The notes: generated by a model not told the origin, from the letters alone. Positions 11,337 to 22,918 are shown, counted from the stretch's first letter. The stretch is 64,000 bases of DNA from Ailanthus altissimus (GCA_946807835.1 OX327686.1:15624001-15688000); one strand, 5' to 3'. Numbers and translations: made by a program.

Positions 11337-13799
11337 CGGTGTTTCAGTTCAAAATCGTATTGAGTATGTGCATGCGATTTGTGTTCATCACATAAAATTC
11401 ATGTATATTTATAATTCATGCATCTCACACATAAACATATACGTAACAGAAGCTGAAAACCTAATTTTCTAAAACAATGAACACAATAAATTCTTCTTTT
11501 CATTGCATTAATGAAATTAAATAGATATTAATCATATTAATACCAAAATTGAGAATAATCACCTAACAAGCCTTTGGTGCAATTCAAGCTCGAGTACCGC
11601 CTGAAATGGACCCGTTGACAATTCTAGGACTCAACAAGGTGAGCTTGAGTCACTAGAATAACAGTCTTATTTTCAGCATTGATTTAACACTCAAACCCCA
11701 AAATTAACTCTTAATCTCATGCTTAACACTTAAGTAATTAAATTATTTCTTATTTATTCAACATTTGAATTCATCAAAAATAAATTCTAATTCAAGAATG
11801 GTGGCATACTATTAAGAGAAGAAGATGAATAGTGAAAGAACAACTTTTGTTCTTTGTTTTTCTTATTTTTAACACTTAAAAACTAAAACACTAAAACAAC
11901 TTCTCCTCTCCATTTTTTCATCACATGTCGGCCATCAAATTTACACTAAAACCTTCATTTTTGTTTCATTTCACATATTTATTAATCAATTAATCCAGCT
12001 ATAGTTAACACTTTAACTAAGGTTTAAATTAGCTTAACTAAAGTTAACTATTAACTCTAGTAAAATTAAATGACTTGTCCAACAAGCAATCTATATTTAA
12101 ATATTAAATTAACCTAACTAAAGTTAACTATTAATCCTAGTTAGGTTAACCAAACTTGGCCACCAAGTAATTAATATAATATTCAATTACCCTAACTCAA
12201 GTTAACACTTAACTAGAGTTAGGTTAATTTACTTTTCCATAACTAAATAATTAAATGATTAATTAACCCAACCTTAGTGAACAATTAACATAGGTTAAGT
12301 TAAACATTATTATTTAATTATAAAATTATTCTTTTAACCTAACCATATGGTTAACTCTATTTAACTCTTAAATAAATAAATACATTGATTATTTAATAGT
12401 TAAATAATTAAATATGTGAAATTACCCTTAAGCCTTTATATGGTTACCAAGTAAACCCCCTAGTAGGTCCTACTATACCATATACTTGGATAAACTCATC
12501 CAAAGCCTCACTATGCACCACGTGTCATTATTTAATTAGTTAATAATAATTGTTAACTAATCAATATATTTAACACTTAAGTCTTGACAAGTGCGTATCC
12601 CGAGGGTTCTTGAAATAAATGTTTGGTTTTGCTGGAAATTACTAAATTAAATAATTCAATCCAGTACATTGCTCCAGTGTACAATGAGTACACTTCATAT
12701 TGCGGGACTCTCTAAGTCCACGCCTAATTTGTCAAATGGAACTATTCTATGAATTCGTGATGAATGCCCCTCACACACATCACAGATATTACAAATAAGT
12801 GCATTAGACCATACAAGTTGAGGTTATAGCGCATACTTATAGTCCTTCTGTCACCTATATCTTGGAAGAGCAGGGATATAAATCAGCACCATCAAATCCT
12901 TATATGCTCATCTGTGAACTTATCTCCAAATTTGTATGTCAAAAAATAATATTCGTAAACTCCTTTGTGATATTGTATAACCCCATGAAAAACTCTTTTT
13001 CGAGTATCTTCTTTTGGCTAAAAGAATTTCTAAAATACAATTCTTGGAGCATTAGGATATACAACTCACCTATATGAATTGACTAATCCCATATCTACGC
13101 ACACTAGACTCTATAAGCATCGGACCATACCTAGTGACACCCAATGGTCAGACCATGAAAGATCCCTGACATGCGTAGAACCAAAGCATGATGGATCACT
13201 TACAAGCCCACTATAGCACTCAGGTCCAGGGACCACGAATACTACTAAACTCGAGAAGATCCTCAACTGACGACTTTATAGGATTTTTATTGGAGGTTCT
13301 TGTGGGTCTATTCAGTATCCAATCCAACTGAATACCCGCATGCCTATACGATCTTTAAACTCATGGTTAGCTAAGAACAACCATCTGTACCTTATAAATA
13401 TAGACATACACTAATCTATATAAAAAGGGATTCATTAACAGAGCCGCATCGATGAAATATATCAAGAACATAGTATTTGAGAACATTCTTGCATAATGAC
13501 ATTTTCTAACACCTAATTGCAACTTTTGGAACTATATCATTACTAGTATACCCTCAGGTCTTTGTCCCATTACAGACAAGGCTCTAACTCCTTTGATATG
13601 AATGACTTTTATAATCTGTCAACTCTTAGCAGTGCTAGCTCTTAACATTTATAACTCTCAGCTCTGCTAACTCTTAGCACTAATCGAACCTTCTTTAGAC
13701 CATACCTATGCTTCTTTAGATCATACAACGTCTTTAACGTTATAAGCAATGTACCATATATGTTTAATATTAATAATTTTATTTAAAATGTTTATTGTA
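11337..13799 (-). repeat. copia-3 3' LTR, about 2.46 kb, interrupted near its end
   Basis: The LTR starts TGCTTAAAAGCGGTGTTTCAG and aligns along its length with 32200-34496 and 35537-35640. A region at about 11990-12420 is packed with GTTAAC and TTAGGTTAA words. The promoter-like block CAGTGTACAATGAGTACAC is at about 12673. The LTR breaks at about 13799, after ..GTTTATTGTATA, where another copia LTR starts with TGAAAGT. The last 50-60 bases expected of this LTR are missing here. Confidence 0.82.
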
Positions 13800-14525
13800 T
13801 ATGAAAGTGCGCGGTGCGTGGGGCGAGTGTGTACATTTTTAAAAATTTTAATTTACACATCACATGCATAATTAAGTGTAGCGAAATATTAACAACCATC
13901 TTATTACGCTAATGAGATATTAGATAACTCACCATTGATGCTTGCTTTACGCAGTTCTAGTATAAGATACAGTGGGATCCTTCAAGCTAGAATGGTAGCT
14001 TCTTACTCTCATCAAAATATTTTATACTGAAGCAACTATTGCTTCCAATAATCTCTCAGTTACAAGATATATATTTTCCTTTCATTTTACTTGTAATTCA
14101 CTTATGTATTTCTATTGAAATGAACTTGGCTAATTATAACTAAAGCTACCAAAAATTCAGCAAATCCAATACAAATTGGTGCCTTTAACAATTAAGCAGT
14201 AGCTAGCAAATTTTACATGAAATATAGATAGCTCTTGCTTTAAATAAACACGACAAAGCTATTGTCATCCTTTAGCCGAATCTAAGATTTCAAATGGATT
14301 CCTCCTCTTGCTTGTGTTTTTATTTACAATTTATTTAATTGCCGTTTGAAATCAATTCACACCGCTACATGCTAAAAGCATGACAAATCTAGAAGATTAA
14401 TATATTTAAACAGCCAACTTATGTTATTATATTATAGCCAAATGGAGGATCAATTGGTGGCCAAAGCATGTAAAAACAATTTGACATATCATGATAAATT
14501 AAAGCCACCTCTTGTTTCATTAAAC
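13800..14525 (-). repeat. copia LTR fragment, same type as the copia-1 LTR
   Basis: It starts TGAAAGTGCGCGG and follows the first part of the copia-1 LTR (5572 onward), including CATCTTATTACGCTAATGAGATATTAG and GATCCTTC-AAGCTAGAATGG-type blocks. Similarity fades at about 14525, where gypsy integrase sequence begins. No matching rest of this LTR is certain. The LTR tail at 21025-21127 could be its other end, which would mean that the gypsy element between them landed in it and that a deletion followed. Confidence 0.65.
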
Positions 14526-14529
14526 TTTG

Positions 14530-14973
14530 AGCAAAGTGGGCCAATAAAGACCACTGTAAAATTTTCACAGCTGTCTTCTTCATAGAAAAATGGCCACCGC
14601 AAGCAGCACTATGACAAAAATTTAAGACACTAGAAACTTCACTTTCAGGAATGCAACGTCTCATGATTTGGGCAGGACAGTATTTGAAAAGATATGGATC
14701 ATCCCAATAAAAATTACGTACCTCAACCAAGAACTTACGCTTATCTTGTGCACTCTAGTCACATGGAAGTTCACCACAAACCAAATAATTTATGATATGT
14801 GCATACCAAGGTATTTAGCTTATAGCAAAAAGATGTTCATCCAAAGAATCGTCTCGAATGGGTGGCAAATCAGTGGAGTCAGTGAACTCAAGGCGGGATA
14901 GATGATCAGTAACAATATTTTCAACGCCTTTCTTATCTTTGATGGTTATATCAAATTCCTGCAAAAGAAGAAT
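14530..14973 (-). pseudogene. Athila-type gypsy-2: integrase N-terminus (truncated)
   Basis: Minus-strand reading gives the end of RNase H and the start of integrase: NFYWDDPYLFKYCPAQIMRR, then NFCHSAACGGHFSMKKTA, with the histidines of the integrase zinc finger. Stops lie at 14755-14757 (TAG) and 14814-14816 (TAA). A frameshift follows near 14555, and the element ends at about 14530 against a copia LTR fragment. The whole DDE core, the 3' UTR and the 3' LTR are missing, so this copy was truncated after insertion. Confidence 0.85.
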
Positions 14974-15447
14974 CTACCTAATTAAACGGGCTTTAACATC
15001 CTTTTTAGAAAGAAGGTACTTAAGGGCTGTGTGGTCAGTAAAAATAACAATAGGTGAACCAATCACATAAGAACGAAATTTATCTAAGGAAAAAACAACA
15101 GCTAATAGTTCTTTTTCAGTAGTAGTGTAATTCATTTGAGCATCATTCAAAGTCCTACTAGCATAATAAACAATAAAGGGTTTTCCCTCCCTCCGTTGCC
15201 CAAGAACTGCTCCTATAGCATAATTAGTTGCATCACACATAATTTCAAATGGGAGGTTCCAATCCGGTGATTGCATGATAGGAACGGTGGTAAGTTTGGC
15301 AATGAGTGTTTGGAATGCCTCCTCACACTCTTGTGTCCATGTAAATTCTGCATCTTTTAGCAAAAGGTTACACAATGGTCTAGATATCAGAAAAATTTTG
15401 TATAAACCTTCTGTAAAAGCCAGCGTGTCCAAGAAAGGATCGGACAT
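14974..15447 (-). pseudogene. Athila-type gypsy-2: RNase H (one stop, one frameshift)
   Basis: A 157-residue open frame holds the RNase H of a Ty3/gypsy polyprotein, with IMCDATNYAIGAVLGQR, the glutamate in [11 protein letters not shown] and the aspartate in FTDHTALKYLL all kept. It ends in a TAG at 14974-14976, where related elements carry tryptophan. A one-base frameshift at about 15390-15440 separates it from the upstream RT. It would degrade the RNA strand of RNA-DNA hybrids during reverse transcription. Confidence 0.9.
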
Positions 15448-15982
15448 CTTTTACCGTTTTAGGTGTAGGTAATTTAGAGATTAATTCAATTTTTGCCTTG
15501 TCAACCTCTATCCCTCTTTCAGATACAATGTGCCCCAAAACGATTCCTGAAGATACCATGAAACAACATTTCTCCCAATTTAGCACAAGTCCTTTTTCTT
15601 CACACCTACTCAAAACAGATTTCAAGTTAAGTAGGCATAAATCAAAAGAATTACCAAAAATAGTCAAATCATCCATAAAGACTTCCATGCATTTTTCAAC
15701 CATATCAGAGAAAATACTCAACATGCAACGCTGGAAAGTAGCTGGTGCATTACATAATCCAAATAGCATTCTACGAAAAGCATAAGTATCAAAAGGGCAT
15801 GTAAAAGTAGTTTTTTTTTTATCTTCTATAGCTATCTCAATCTGGTAATACCCTGAATACCCATCAAGAAAGCAATAAAAAAGATGTCCAGCTACACGTT
15901 TTAAAATTTGGTCGATAAAAGGCAATGGAAAATAGTCTTTCCTAGTGGTTGTGTTTAACTTTCTATAATCAATACACATTCT
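15380..15982 (-). pseudogene. Athila-type gypsy-2: reverse transcriptase
   Basis: An open frame of 199 residues covers most of the RT. It begins at CIDYRKLNTTTRKDYFPLPF, continues with LDGYSGYYQI and FGLCNAPATFQRCM, and keeps the catalytic VFMDDLTIFG box. It ends in RSFLGHAGFYRRFIQ. Upstream, a TAG at 15983-15985 separates it from the in-frame continuation 15986-16642. Apart from this stop the RT looks complete. This is the best-preserved RT in the window. Confidence 0.93.
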
Positions 15983-15985
15983 CTA

Positions 15986-16675
15986 ACTACTTACTACCCT
16001 AGTTGGAACAGGTATCCCATTCTCATTTTCAACAACAGTAACCCCAGATTTCTTAGGAACTACTTGAGTTGGACTTACCCATTGACTATCAGAAATTGGG
16101 TAGATTATACCCGCATCTAATAGTTTCAAGATCTCTTTCTTCATTACTTCTTTCATTGTTGGGTTAAGTCTTCTTTGTGGGTCTCTACGAGGTTGGGCAC
16201 CTTCCTCTAAATGAATTCTATGGGAGCATATCAATGGAGAAATACCTTTAATATCAGCTATGGTCCAACCTAGTGCAGACTTATGTTCTTTTAACAATTT
16301 TATCAATTTTTCCTCTTGTTCAGCACTAAGTTTAGAAGAAATGATGATAGGAAAGGTATCACCTGGTCCCAAGAATGCGTGTTTCAAACCTTTGGGCAGT
16401 GGAGAAAGCTTAACTTGTGGTGTCTCGAGGTTTGATGGTTTTGGTCTCTCCCTCTCTCGTGGCAACTCTTCAAAGTGTGGCTGCCAAAATCGAGTCCCTT
16501 TATCTTGTGAGTCAAAAATACTAAACACATCAGTTGTTATATCAGGATAATACAATTCTTCAAAATCAAAATTGAGAAGGTTTTTCGAAGAATCATAGCC
16601 ATGATTTTTATAAGCTTCCTCTGCTATAAGTGTGTCTATCATATATGAATGATAGCACTCGTCTTCTTCTCGTGG
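15986..16675 (-). pseudogene. Athila-type gypsy-2: protease-RT linker and RT N-terminus
   Basis: In frame with both the protease upstream and the RT downstream. It contains FWQPHFEELPRERERP, LGWTIADIKGISPLICSHRI, and LDAGIIYPISDSQWVSP, the typical lead into a gypsy RT. It is bounded by a TAA at 16676-16678 and a TAG at 15983-15985. The continuous reading frame across both stops shows that only point changes separate it from one pol frame. Confidence 0.9.
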
Positions 16676-16678
16676 TTA

Positions 16679-17253
16679 TTTGCCAATATTGAAAATGTTC
16701 ACCTCAAGAGTCATATTCCCAAAAGATAATTTCATTAGACCATTTCTGCAATTAATAAGAGCGTTAGCAGTGGCTAGAAAATGTCTCCCCAAAATAAGAG
16801 GGATTTTTGACTCCATGTTAACAACAGAATGAGTATCTAAAACAAGAAAATCAACAGGGTAGTAAAATTTATCAATTTGCAACAAAACATCTTCTACTAT
16901 TCCCCGTGGTTTCTTGATTGATCGGTCAGCTAATTGTAAGACTACAAATGTTGGTTTAATCTCACCAAGTCCCAACTGCAAGTAAATAAAATAAGGCATT
17001 AAATTTACACTTGCTCCTAAGTCCAATAAAGCTTGACCAAACTCATGTGTCCCAATTTGGCAGGAGATTGTGGGACATCCTGGGTCTTTATACTTGGGTG
17101 GTGTCTTTTGTTCAATCACTCCACTTACCTGTTCTGCCAAAAATGCAGTTTTCTTCACATGGTGTTTTCTTTTGATAGTGCATAAATCCTTGATGACTTT
17201 GGCATAAGTTGGAACCTGCTTAATCAAATGTAACAAGGGAAGATTAATTTTAA
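16679..17253 (-). pseudogene. Athila-type gypsy-2: aspartic protease
   Basis: The frame holds QVPTYAKVIKDLCTIKRK, then the protease core with the active-site segment LLDLGASVNLMP, followed by PTFVVLQLADRSIKKPRGIV and IPLILGRHFLATANALI. This is the retropepsin-like protease of plant gypsy elements, which would cut the Gag-Pol polyprotein. It is about 190 residues and ends at a TAA at 16676-16678. The frame differs by one base from the gag frame upstream; the change lies at about 17240-17260. Confidence 0.9.
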
Positions 17254-17259
17254 CTTGTT

Positions 17260-18672
17260 TTAAGCTTGTGCCATGAATTGTCCCTTTGGATTGGATTGAG
17301 GTTGAGATGGAAACTTACCTCGCTCTTGTACAGTTAAGACACTGGTCAACTTTGTGATTTGACTCTTGATTTCTTTGTTTTCGTCCACCACCTGTGCAAG
17401 AATTGTTTCAAATTTTTTATTAGTCTTACTTTGTGCCTCCATAAATGCTTGTAATGTATCCTCTAAAGAACTCCTAGTTGGTCGTGCATTATATTGAGGT
17501 GCAACATAAGACTTGGGTACTTGTTGTTCTTGTTTCCACTGGTTGTTGGCTTGTTGGTCAGATTTCCAACTGAAATTTGGGTGGTTTCTCCAGCTAGGAT
17601 TATATGTTTCAGAGTAGGGTGAATAAGGCTTCTTGTACATCCCTAGGGCATTACATTATTCCTCATATATCCCTCTCATCTCACTATAAGTGGGGCAATC
17701 CTGAGCTAAGTGTTCCGCTCCTCCACAGACAAAACAGACATCGTGTGACTCAACTCTAGCAACCGTGTGGGTGACCCTTCTATCTTTAGTTTTCAAGGCC
17801 TCTAACTCTCTAGTTAAGACCTCTAATTGGGCTTTGAGGTTATCCTCTTCCCTAAGATGGAAAACTCCATTGGGTCGTGACCTATTTGTGCTTTCAGCAA
17901 TGCTAGGTCCAGTCCATGTATGGGCTTTTTCGGCTAAGTCATTAAGGAATTCTATGGCTTCCTCAGGATCTTTGTGAAGGAACTCCCCATTACACATCAT
18001 CTCAATAAATTGGCGCTCTCTAATTGTGAATCCCTCATAAAAATAACTAACCAAGCGCCAATTTTCATACCCATGGTGAGGGCACAGATTTAGCAACTCT
18101 TTAAACCTTTCCTATGCTTGATATAAGGTTTCACTGTCTTTTTGGGAGAAGGAAGAAATTTGTCTTTTCAGGCCATTAGTTTTGTATTGTGGGAAGTATT
18201 TATTGAAAAATGCTTGGGTCATTTCTACCCAAGTTCCTATAGACCTCGGCCTCAAAGAGTATAGCCAACTCTTTACTTTGTCTTTTAAAGAAAAAGGGAA
18301 AACTTTAAGTCTAAGAGTGTCTATGGCTTCAGGTTGGCTATGGAAGGTGGCAATTACCTCTTCAAATTCCCTAACATGTACATAAGGATTTTCACTATCT
18401 AGACCATAAAAAGTGGGAAGAAGTTGTATCATTCCAGGTTTAAAATCCGAATGTGGTGTGTTAGGTGGAAATATAATGCATGATGGTGTGGCTGTGCGAG
18501 TAGGATGCAAGTAATCTTTTAGAGTTCTAACGGGGTGTTCTTCTTGTTGGCTCATTGTGTTAGAATTACAAGATGAACTAGAAGGTGAATTCTCTTCACT
18601 TAAAAATTGTGGGGGTGGTTCTAGTTCTAGTTCTTTCACAAATCTTCCTCGTTTGTCTCTAAGTTGATGCAT
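17260..18672 (-). pseudogene. Athila-type gypsy-2: gag with intact CCHC zinc knuckle
   Basis: One minus-strand frame runs from an ATG at 18672 (MHQLRDKRGRF) to a stop at 17260-17262, broken only by TAG at 18112-18114 and TAA at 17656-17658. It contains the capsid region (LKVFPFSLKDKVKSWLYSL, FFNKYFPQYKTNGLKRQI) and an acidic-basic linker. An intact zinc knuckle, CFVCGGAEHLAQDC, fits CX2CX4HX4C. A Gln/Asn-rich tail with a coiled-coil-like stretch follows (LEDTLQAFMEAQSKTNKKFE). Gag would form the particle and bind RNA. Confidence 0.9.
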
Positions 18673-18689
18673 ACATCTTAACAACAATA

Positions 18690-19438
18690 TGTATATATAT
18701 ATATATATTTTTTAAGGAAAGAAATGCTTAAGGAAAATTAAGAAGTGGAATAAACACAACAAGAAATAAAAATGAGTTAGGTGGTAAGACCAACCATGAA
18801 ATATAAATACAATAACTAAACAAAAGACTATAAAGTACGAAAAAAAAGTACAATAAATAAATAATAAAAAGAAAATACAATAAGTAAATAAATAAAAGGT
18901 TAGGCGGTAGAACCGGCCATAAAAAGAAAATACAACATGTTAACTAAAGTAAATAAAGTGCAATAAATACGTAAAAGAAAATAAAAATAAAGTGCAATAA
19001 AAAAATGTACAATAAATAAATAAAGTACAATAAAAAATAAAGAAACTAAGTTAGGCGGTAGAACCAGTCACAAAATAAAAAGAAAATACAACAAATTAAC
19101 TAAAGAAATAAAGTACAATAAATAAATAAAAGAAAGTGAACGAAGTTAGGCGGTAAAACTAGCCATTAAAAAAAGTGCAATAAATAAACTAAAGAAAATA
19201 AAGTGCGATAAATAGATAAAAGAAAATAAACTAATTAGGCGGTAAAACCAGCCATTAAGATAGTATAAAATATAACAAATTAACTAAAGAAAATAAAATA
19301 AATTAGGTGGTAGAACCAACCATGAATAATAAATAAATTACAACAAAGTAAATAAAACTAAAATTTTACAAAGAAAAGAAAATATACAAAGTTACCACTT
19401 TAGTATTTATAATCGCAACCGACTTTCGCTTAGTGTGC
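18690..19438 (-). other. gypsy-2 5' leader with six hairpin-forming repeats
   Basis: A leader of about 750 bases, very A-rich on the plus strand, without a gene. It carries six copies of a 21-base motif with core GGCGGTAGAACCAGCC. They lie at 18777-18797, 18900-18920, 19051-19071, 19146-19166, 19235-19255 and 19303-19323. The core can fold as a short stem (GGC-GGT with ACC-GCC, one bulged A) with a 3-base loop. Spacers between copies are low-complexity AATAAA-type sequence. Confidence 0.8.
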
Positions 19439-19457
19439 TTCCTCGGCAACGGCGCCA
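19439..19457 (-). promoter_or_regulatory. primer binding site of gypsy-2 (Asp-tRNA type)
   Basis: The minus strand reads TGGCGCCGTTGCCGAGGAA, close to the TGGCGCCGTTGCCGGGGA site complementary to the 3' end of aspartate tRNA that Athila and Tat elements use. It lies between the leader and the 5' LTR. This sets the element's orientation as minus. Confidence 0.85.
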
Positions 19458-21024
19458 AATTTTATTTACGCTCAAAATATAACGCGGCTATCGCAGTATA
19501 GATTGAGGTGTCGATCCCATGAGGAAGCTCTTGGTAAAATAGGTTGATGAAGTAAAATATTAAAGCAGTAGCAAAGGACAAAATTAATTGATTTAAATGG
19601 ATGAGATAGGATTGTCTATGATTTGAAGGAAATGTCTTATGATAATTCAAACAAGGCTTCGAGAATCACAATTATACTTTATAAATCTACTCTACACTTT
19701 GATTCAATACTTATAACTCAATTGAAAGTTTCACTTCCTAAACAATCAATCGGAAGATAGGAAAATATAGCACATTTGATAACACATGTATTTGACGTAA
19801 TTAAACTCTTTGCAAGCATTAACATACATCATGTTCATTTATACAAGTTATCTAAGATCGACAATATATCACTTTGACAATATTGCAGTAAAAGATTAAC
19901 TTGAATATCAAACATTTATTGCCCTTACATGTTATCCAAGATTGACAATATATCAAATTGACAATACTGCAGTAAAAGATTAACATATAAAACAATGTAA
20001 CCAGTAACAATTATAAATCAACATGAATCACATAAGAAAAGTATGACTGAACATATATGAGACATGAGAATTATAACCTCTGGATTATAGAAAATAAAAT
20101 AGATAAGAGTTTAATCAAAACCAAACTTATAACATTTGTAGCTCTTGACACCGAATCAAAGCATGGAAGTAGATTTATTACACATAAACGTTCATCTCTT
20201 AGCCTTGCCAAGAACTCTAGCCTAAATTACAATACATGTTAATGAGAAGAAAATAAGAGAGAATTATCTAATATTAAAAACATCCTAAGTGTCTCCTTAT
20301 ATAGGCAATGAATGGACATATGTCATGGATGACATCAATCTTCAATAATTTTAAGCCAATAACTCATTTATCCACTTGCAGCATATTTTTGATAATGTAA
20401 ATGACCGATTTAGCTTCTATAGCTGACATGAAAGTTGTAGAATTTTGACTTTTCTCTCCATAGGCACCAATTTCATGCAAATTGGATGAGTATCCCATGA
20501 GATATAAGCTAAATTCCAAATATACATCAGAATTCGGCCAACAACCATTTTACCCACTTGCAATACGATTTGGTCCATGATAACGGCTGATTTGGACTTT
20601 ACCATCAACATACGAGTTGTTGATAGTTAAGTCAGAAATTCACATCTTCAAGAATTATACCAATTGAGTATGTATTTTGTGAGATACGGTCCAAATACGT
20701 GAGTTGGGTCAAGCTGGGCAGGAGTTATAGTCTGATTCTGTGGTATCTCAATTTTTAGCCCATAACATGTTGGATTTGGCTTTTCCACTATTCTTCAAAT
20801 TTGTGTAAGATTAAGTCATGTTGCACCAGGTTCAAGAATTTCTTCATTTCAATTTCTACATTGAGAGTTATGTCCATTTTACCTAAACCTGTCCAAATAA
20901 CATTCATTAATCACAATTTAAGGAGAACACTTTATTTCAAGCTAAAAATACAGAAAATACTAAAATTAGTGACATTAAATGGTGATTGAATCTCTTAACA
21001 ACATGCATTTTCATGTGTTCATCA
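19458..21024 (-). repeat. gypsy-2 5' LTR, about 1.57 kb
   Basis: The LTR begins just after the primer site and ends in TTCATGTGTTCATCA at 21024. An internal duplicated block is seen: TTATACAAGTTATCTAAGATCGACAATATATC at about 19840 recurs in similar form at about 19928. No partner LTR is in the window, because the opposite end of the element is truncated at about 14530. The first bases do not show a clear TG, so the start may be off by a few bases. The LTR lacks the GC-rich box seen in other Athila LTRs here. Confidence 0.7.
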
Positions 21025-21127
21025 GTACCATATAAATGGGTATTAGCGATTTAATGGGAATGCACACTTGTATAAATACACAAGTGTATGTATATTCAAG
21101 GATGGCACGTAAGTACCAACCCTAACA
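21025..21127 (-). repeat. copia LTR tail (3' LTR end of copia-2)
   Basis: The stretch ends in GGATGGCACGTAAGTACCAA then CCTAACA, matching the end block of the other copia LTRs, and is followed by a copia polypurine tract. Its first bases (GTACCATATA) also resemble the copia LTR around 13750. Most of the LTR is missing on its left, where gypsy-2 ends. Confidence 0.7.
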
Positions 21128-21141
21128 ATCTCCCACTTGCT
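21128..21141 (-). promoter_or_regulatory. polypurine tract of copia-2
   Basis: Minus strand AGCAAGTGGGAGAT, directly beside the LTR end at 21127, as at 528-540 in copia-1. Confidence 0.7.
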
Positions 21142-22913
21142 CTAGTGCTATTCCTGATGGCATCTTATACACATCGACTCTATGTGTTTTATAAACAATT
21201 TTAGAGTCATGGCGTTAGAAAGTAGGTCTACTAAATTATTTATTGAACACTTCTACAAATAATCACATCTTTTTTAGCCAAGATCCCTCTAGTCATGTGA
21301 GACTCTTCTCAACATAATTAGAGTGCTGGTGTCCTCTTGGCACTTTGACTTGTACAACGGCCTAGTTTTGTCGCAAACTTATGGGATATAATCCATTTGT
21401 CTTGGAACTCTTCCAAGGGTAGGAATAAACCTATGAATCCTCCGTGCTGCTTCCACTCTGCCAATCTAAATTAGCAGTGAATCCCAATTTAGTGCTTACC
21501 AACTCCCTTAGTACTAATAAGAATGAGAACATTTTTAGATGTAGACTCTCTATCATCTAAGTTAAACTAAAAGTCTGACCCCGTGCATCTTCTCATTTAT
21601 AAGTTACTTTCTCTATATTTTAGAAACTTATCCTTTGTACCCACAAGGTACCTCAGGATATATTTAACTACCATCAAATGAAAGTCACTTAAGTCAGACT
21701 GAACTCGGCTTGTAACTCTTACAGCCAAACTAATGTTAGGTTTCAAACACATCATATCATACATCAGTCTCTGAATAGCTGATGTATCTGGTGTGCTAGA
21801 CACTCTAACTCTTTCATTTTCCATCTAAAGAGACATTTTTCTCGAAAAATGAACACTAGGTCCGAACGATACGTTAACTATCTTATAGTTAATCAACCGT
21901 ATCTTTCAAGACACTATTGATGTGAAATGATTTTGGAGAGTCCTAGCAGCTTCCTAACTCTTTATCTCTATAAAGCTTTATACGTAGTATAAAGGAAGCC
22001 TCTCGCAAATCCTTTATGGAGAAATTCTTATAAGTTACTTTTGATCAACTATAACATACCGACATCATTCCTAATGACCAGTATATTATCAACAAAGAGC
22101 ATCAAAAAGACTATTATACTCATACTGACCTTTTATGCATACTTGACTAGAAGTCTGGTTAAACGTAAACCTTTAGGCTATTCCATGAATATCTCTTACT
22201 CAAGATATCCATTTCAGAATGCTGTTCTATATCCATATACCAAACTTCAAAGTCATAATATGTTGCAAAAGCCAATAAAATTCTTAATCGACTTTAGCAT
22301 CTATACTGGCCTATAGGTTTCCTCTTAGTTGATCCCAGATCACTGAGGATTACCTTTTTAGAACCAATATAGAGCTTAAAAGGTCTCTACCTTCTATTTG
22401 GCTCCTACTACCTCTTTGTAAACCCTTTACAACCAATGAGAACAATTCTTATGGGTAGTTTTACCAAGTTTTAGACTTGATTCTGATCCTTAGAGTCAAT
22501 TTTTATTTTAATGATCTCTTCCTGCTTCTCGAATCGATGTCTTACATCGACTGCTTGTAGGTCAAGAATGATTTTCTTTTATCAAGAAAACTCCAAGTTT
22601 ACCTTTAAGCAACAAACATACCTAATAGGTGACCTAGACATCCTTTTCGACCTATTAGGAGAATGTGCTAAAAGGTCACTGCTTAATTAAGTCTAAATTC
22701 CTATCCTTGGTTCATTGATTATTAGATTAACTTCACCAAGTTCAATCTTTTTACGATTTTCATGTTCTATGAGAAACTCTTTCTTTAGAATAGCGATATA
22801 TCGAGAAACGAACACACTTTGCTTCTCTGAATCATAGAACTAGTATCCTATTGTATTCATAGGATACATAATAAACCTATACTTGTGCCTCTTGGGACTA
22901 TTTATCTTGCTGA
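21142..22913 (-). pseudogene. copia-2 pol: RNase H, RT and integrase end (heavily decayed)
   Basis: The sequence follows copia-1 pol base by base with many changes. The clearest open piece is 21597-21824, the RT C-terminus and RNase H start (ALRVTSR-like SLAVRVTSRVQSDLS, then KYILRYLVGTKDKFLKY). RT N-terminal and linker remnants run to about 22500, and integrase C-terminal remnants to 22913. No frame is open for long. A gypsy solo LTR begins at 22919 and splits the integrase region, which resumes at 24308. Confidence 0.7.
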
Positions 22914-22918
22914 GTAAC
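22914..22918. other. target-site duplication (GTAAC), left
   Basis: GTAAC occurs directly before the LTR at 22919 and directly after it at 24303-24307. It lies inside copia-2 integrase sequence that reads on after the insertion. Confidence 0.9.

Noticed and set aside
15498..15785. Plus-strand ORFs across 15275-18385
   Set aside because: Antisense shadows of the gypsy-2 gag-pol frames.
14530..18672. Endogenous pararetrovirus
   Set aside because: No movement protein or coat protein motifs; primer site, integrase and Gag identify a Ty3/gypsy retrotransposon.
22041..22316. 91-aa plus-strand ORF
   Set aside because: Antisense shadow of decayed copia RT sequence.
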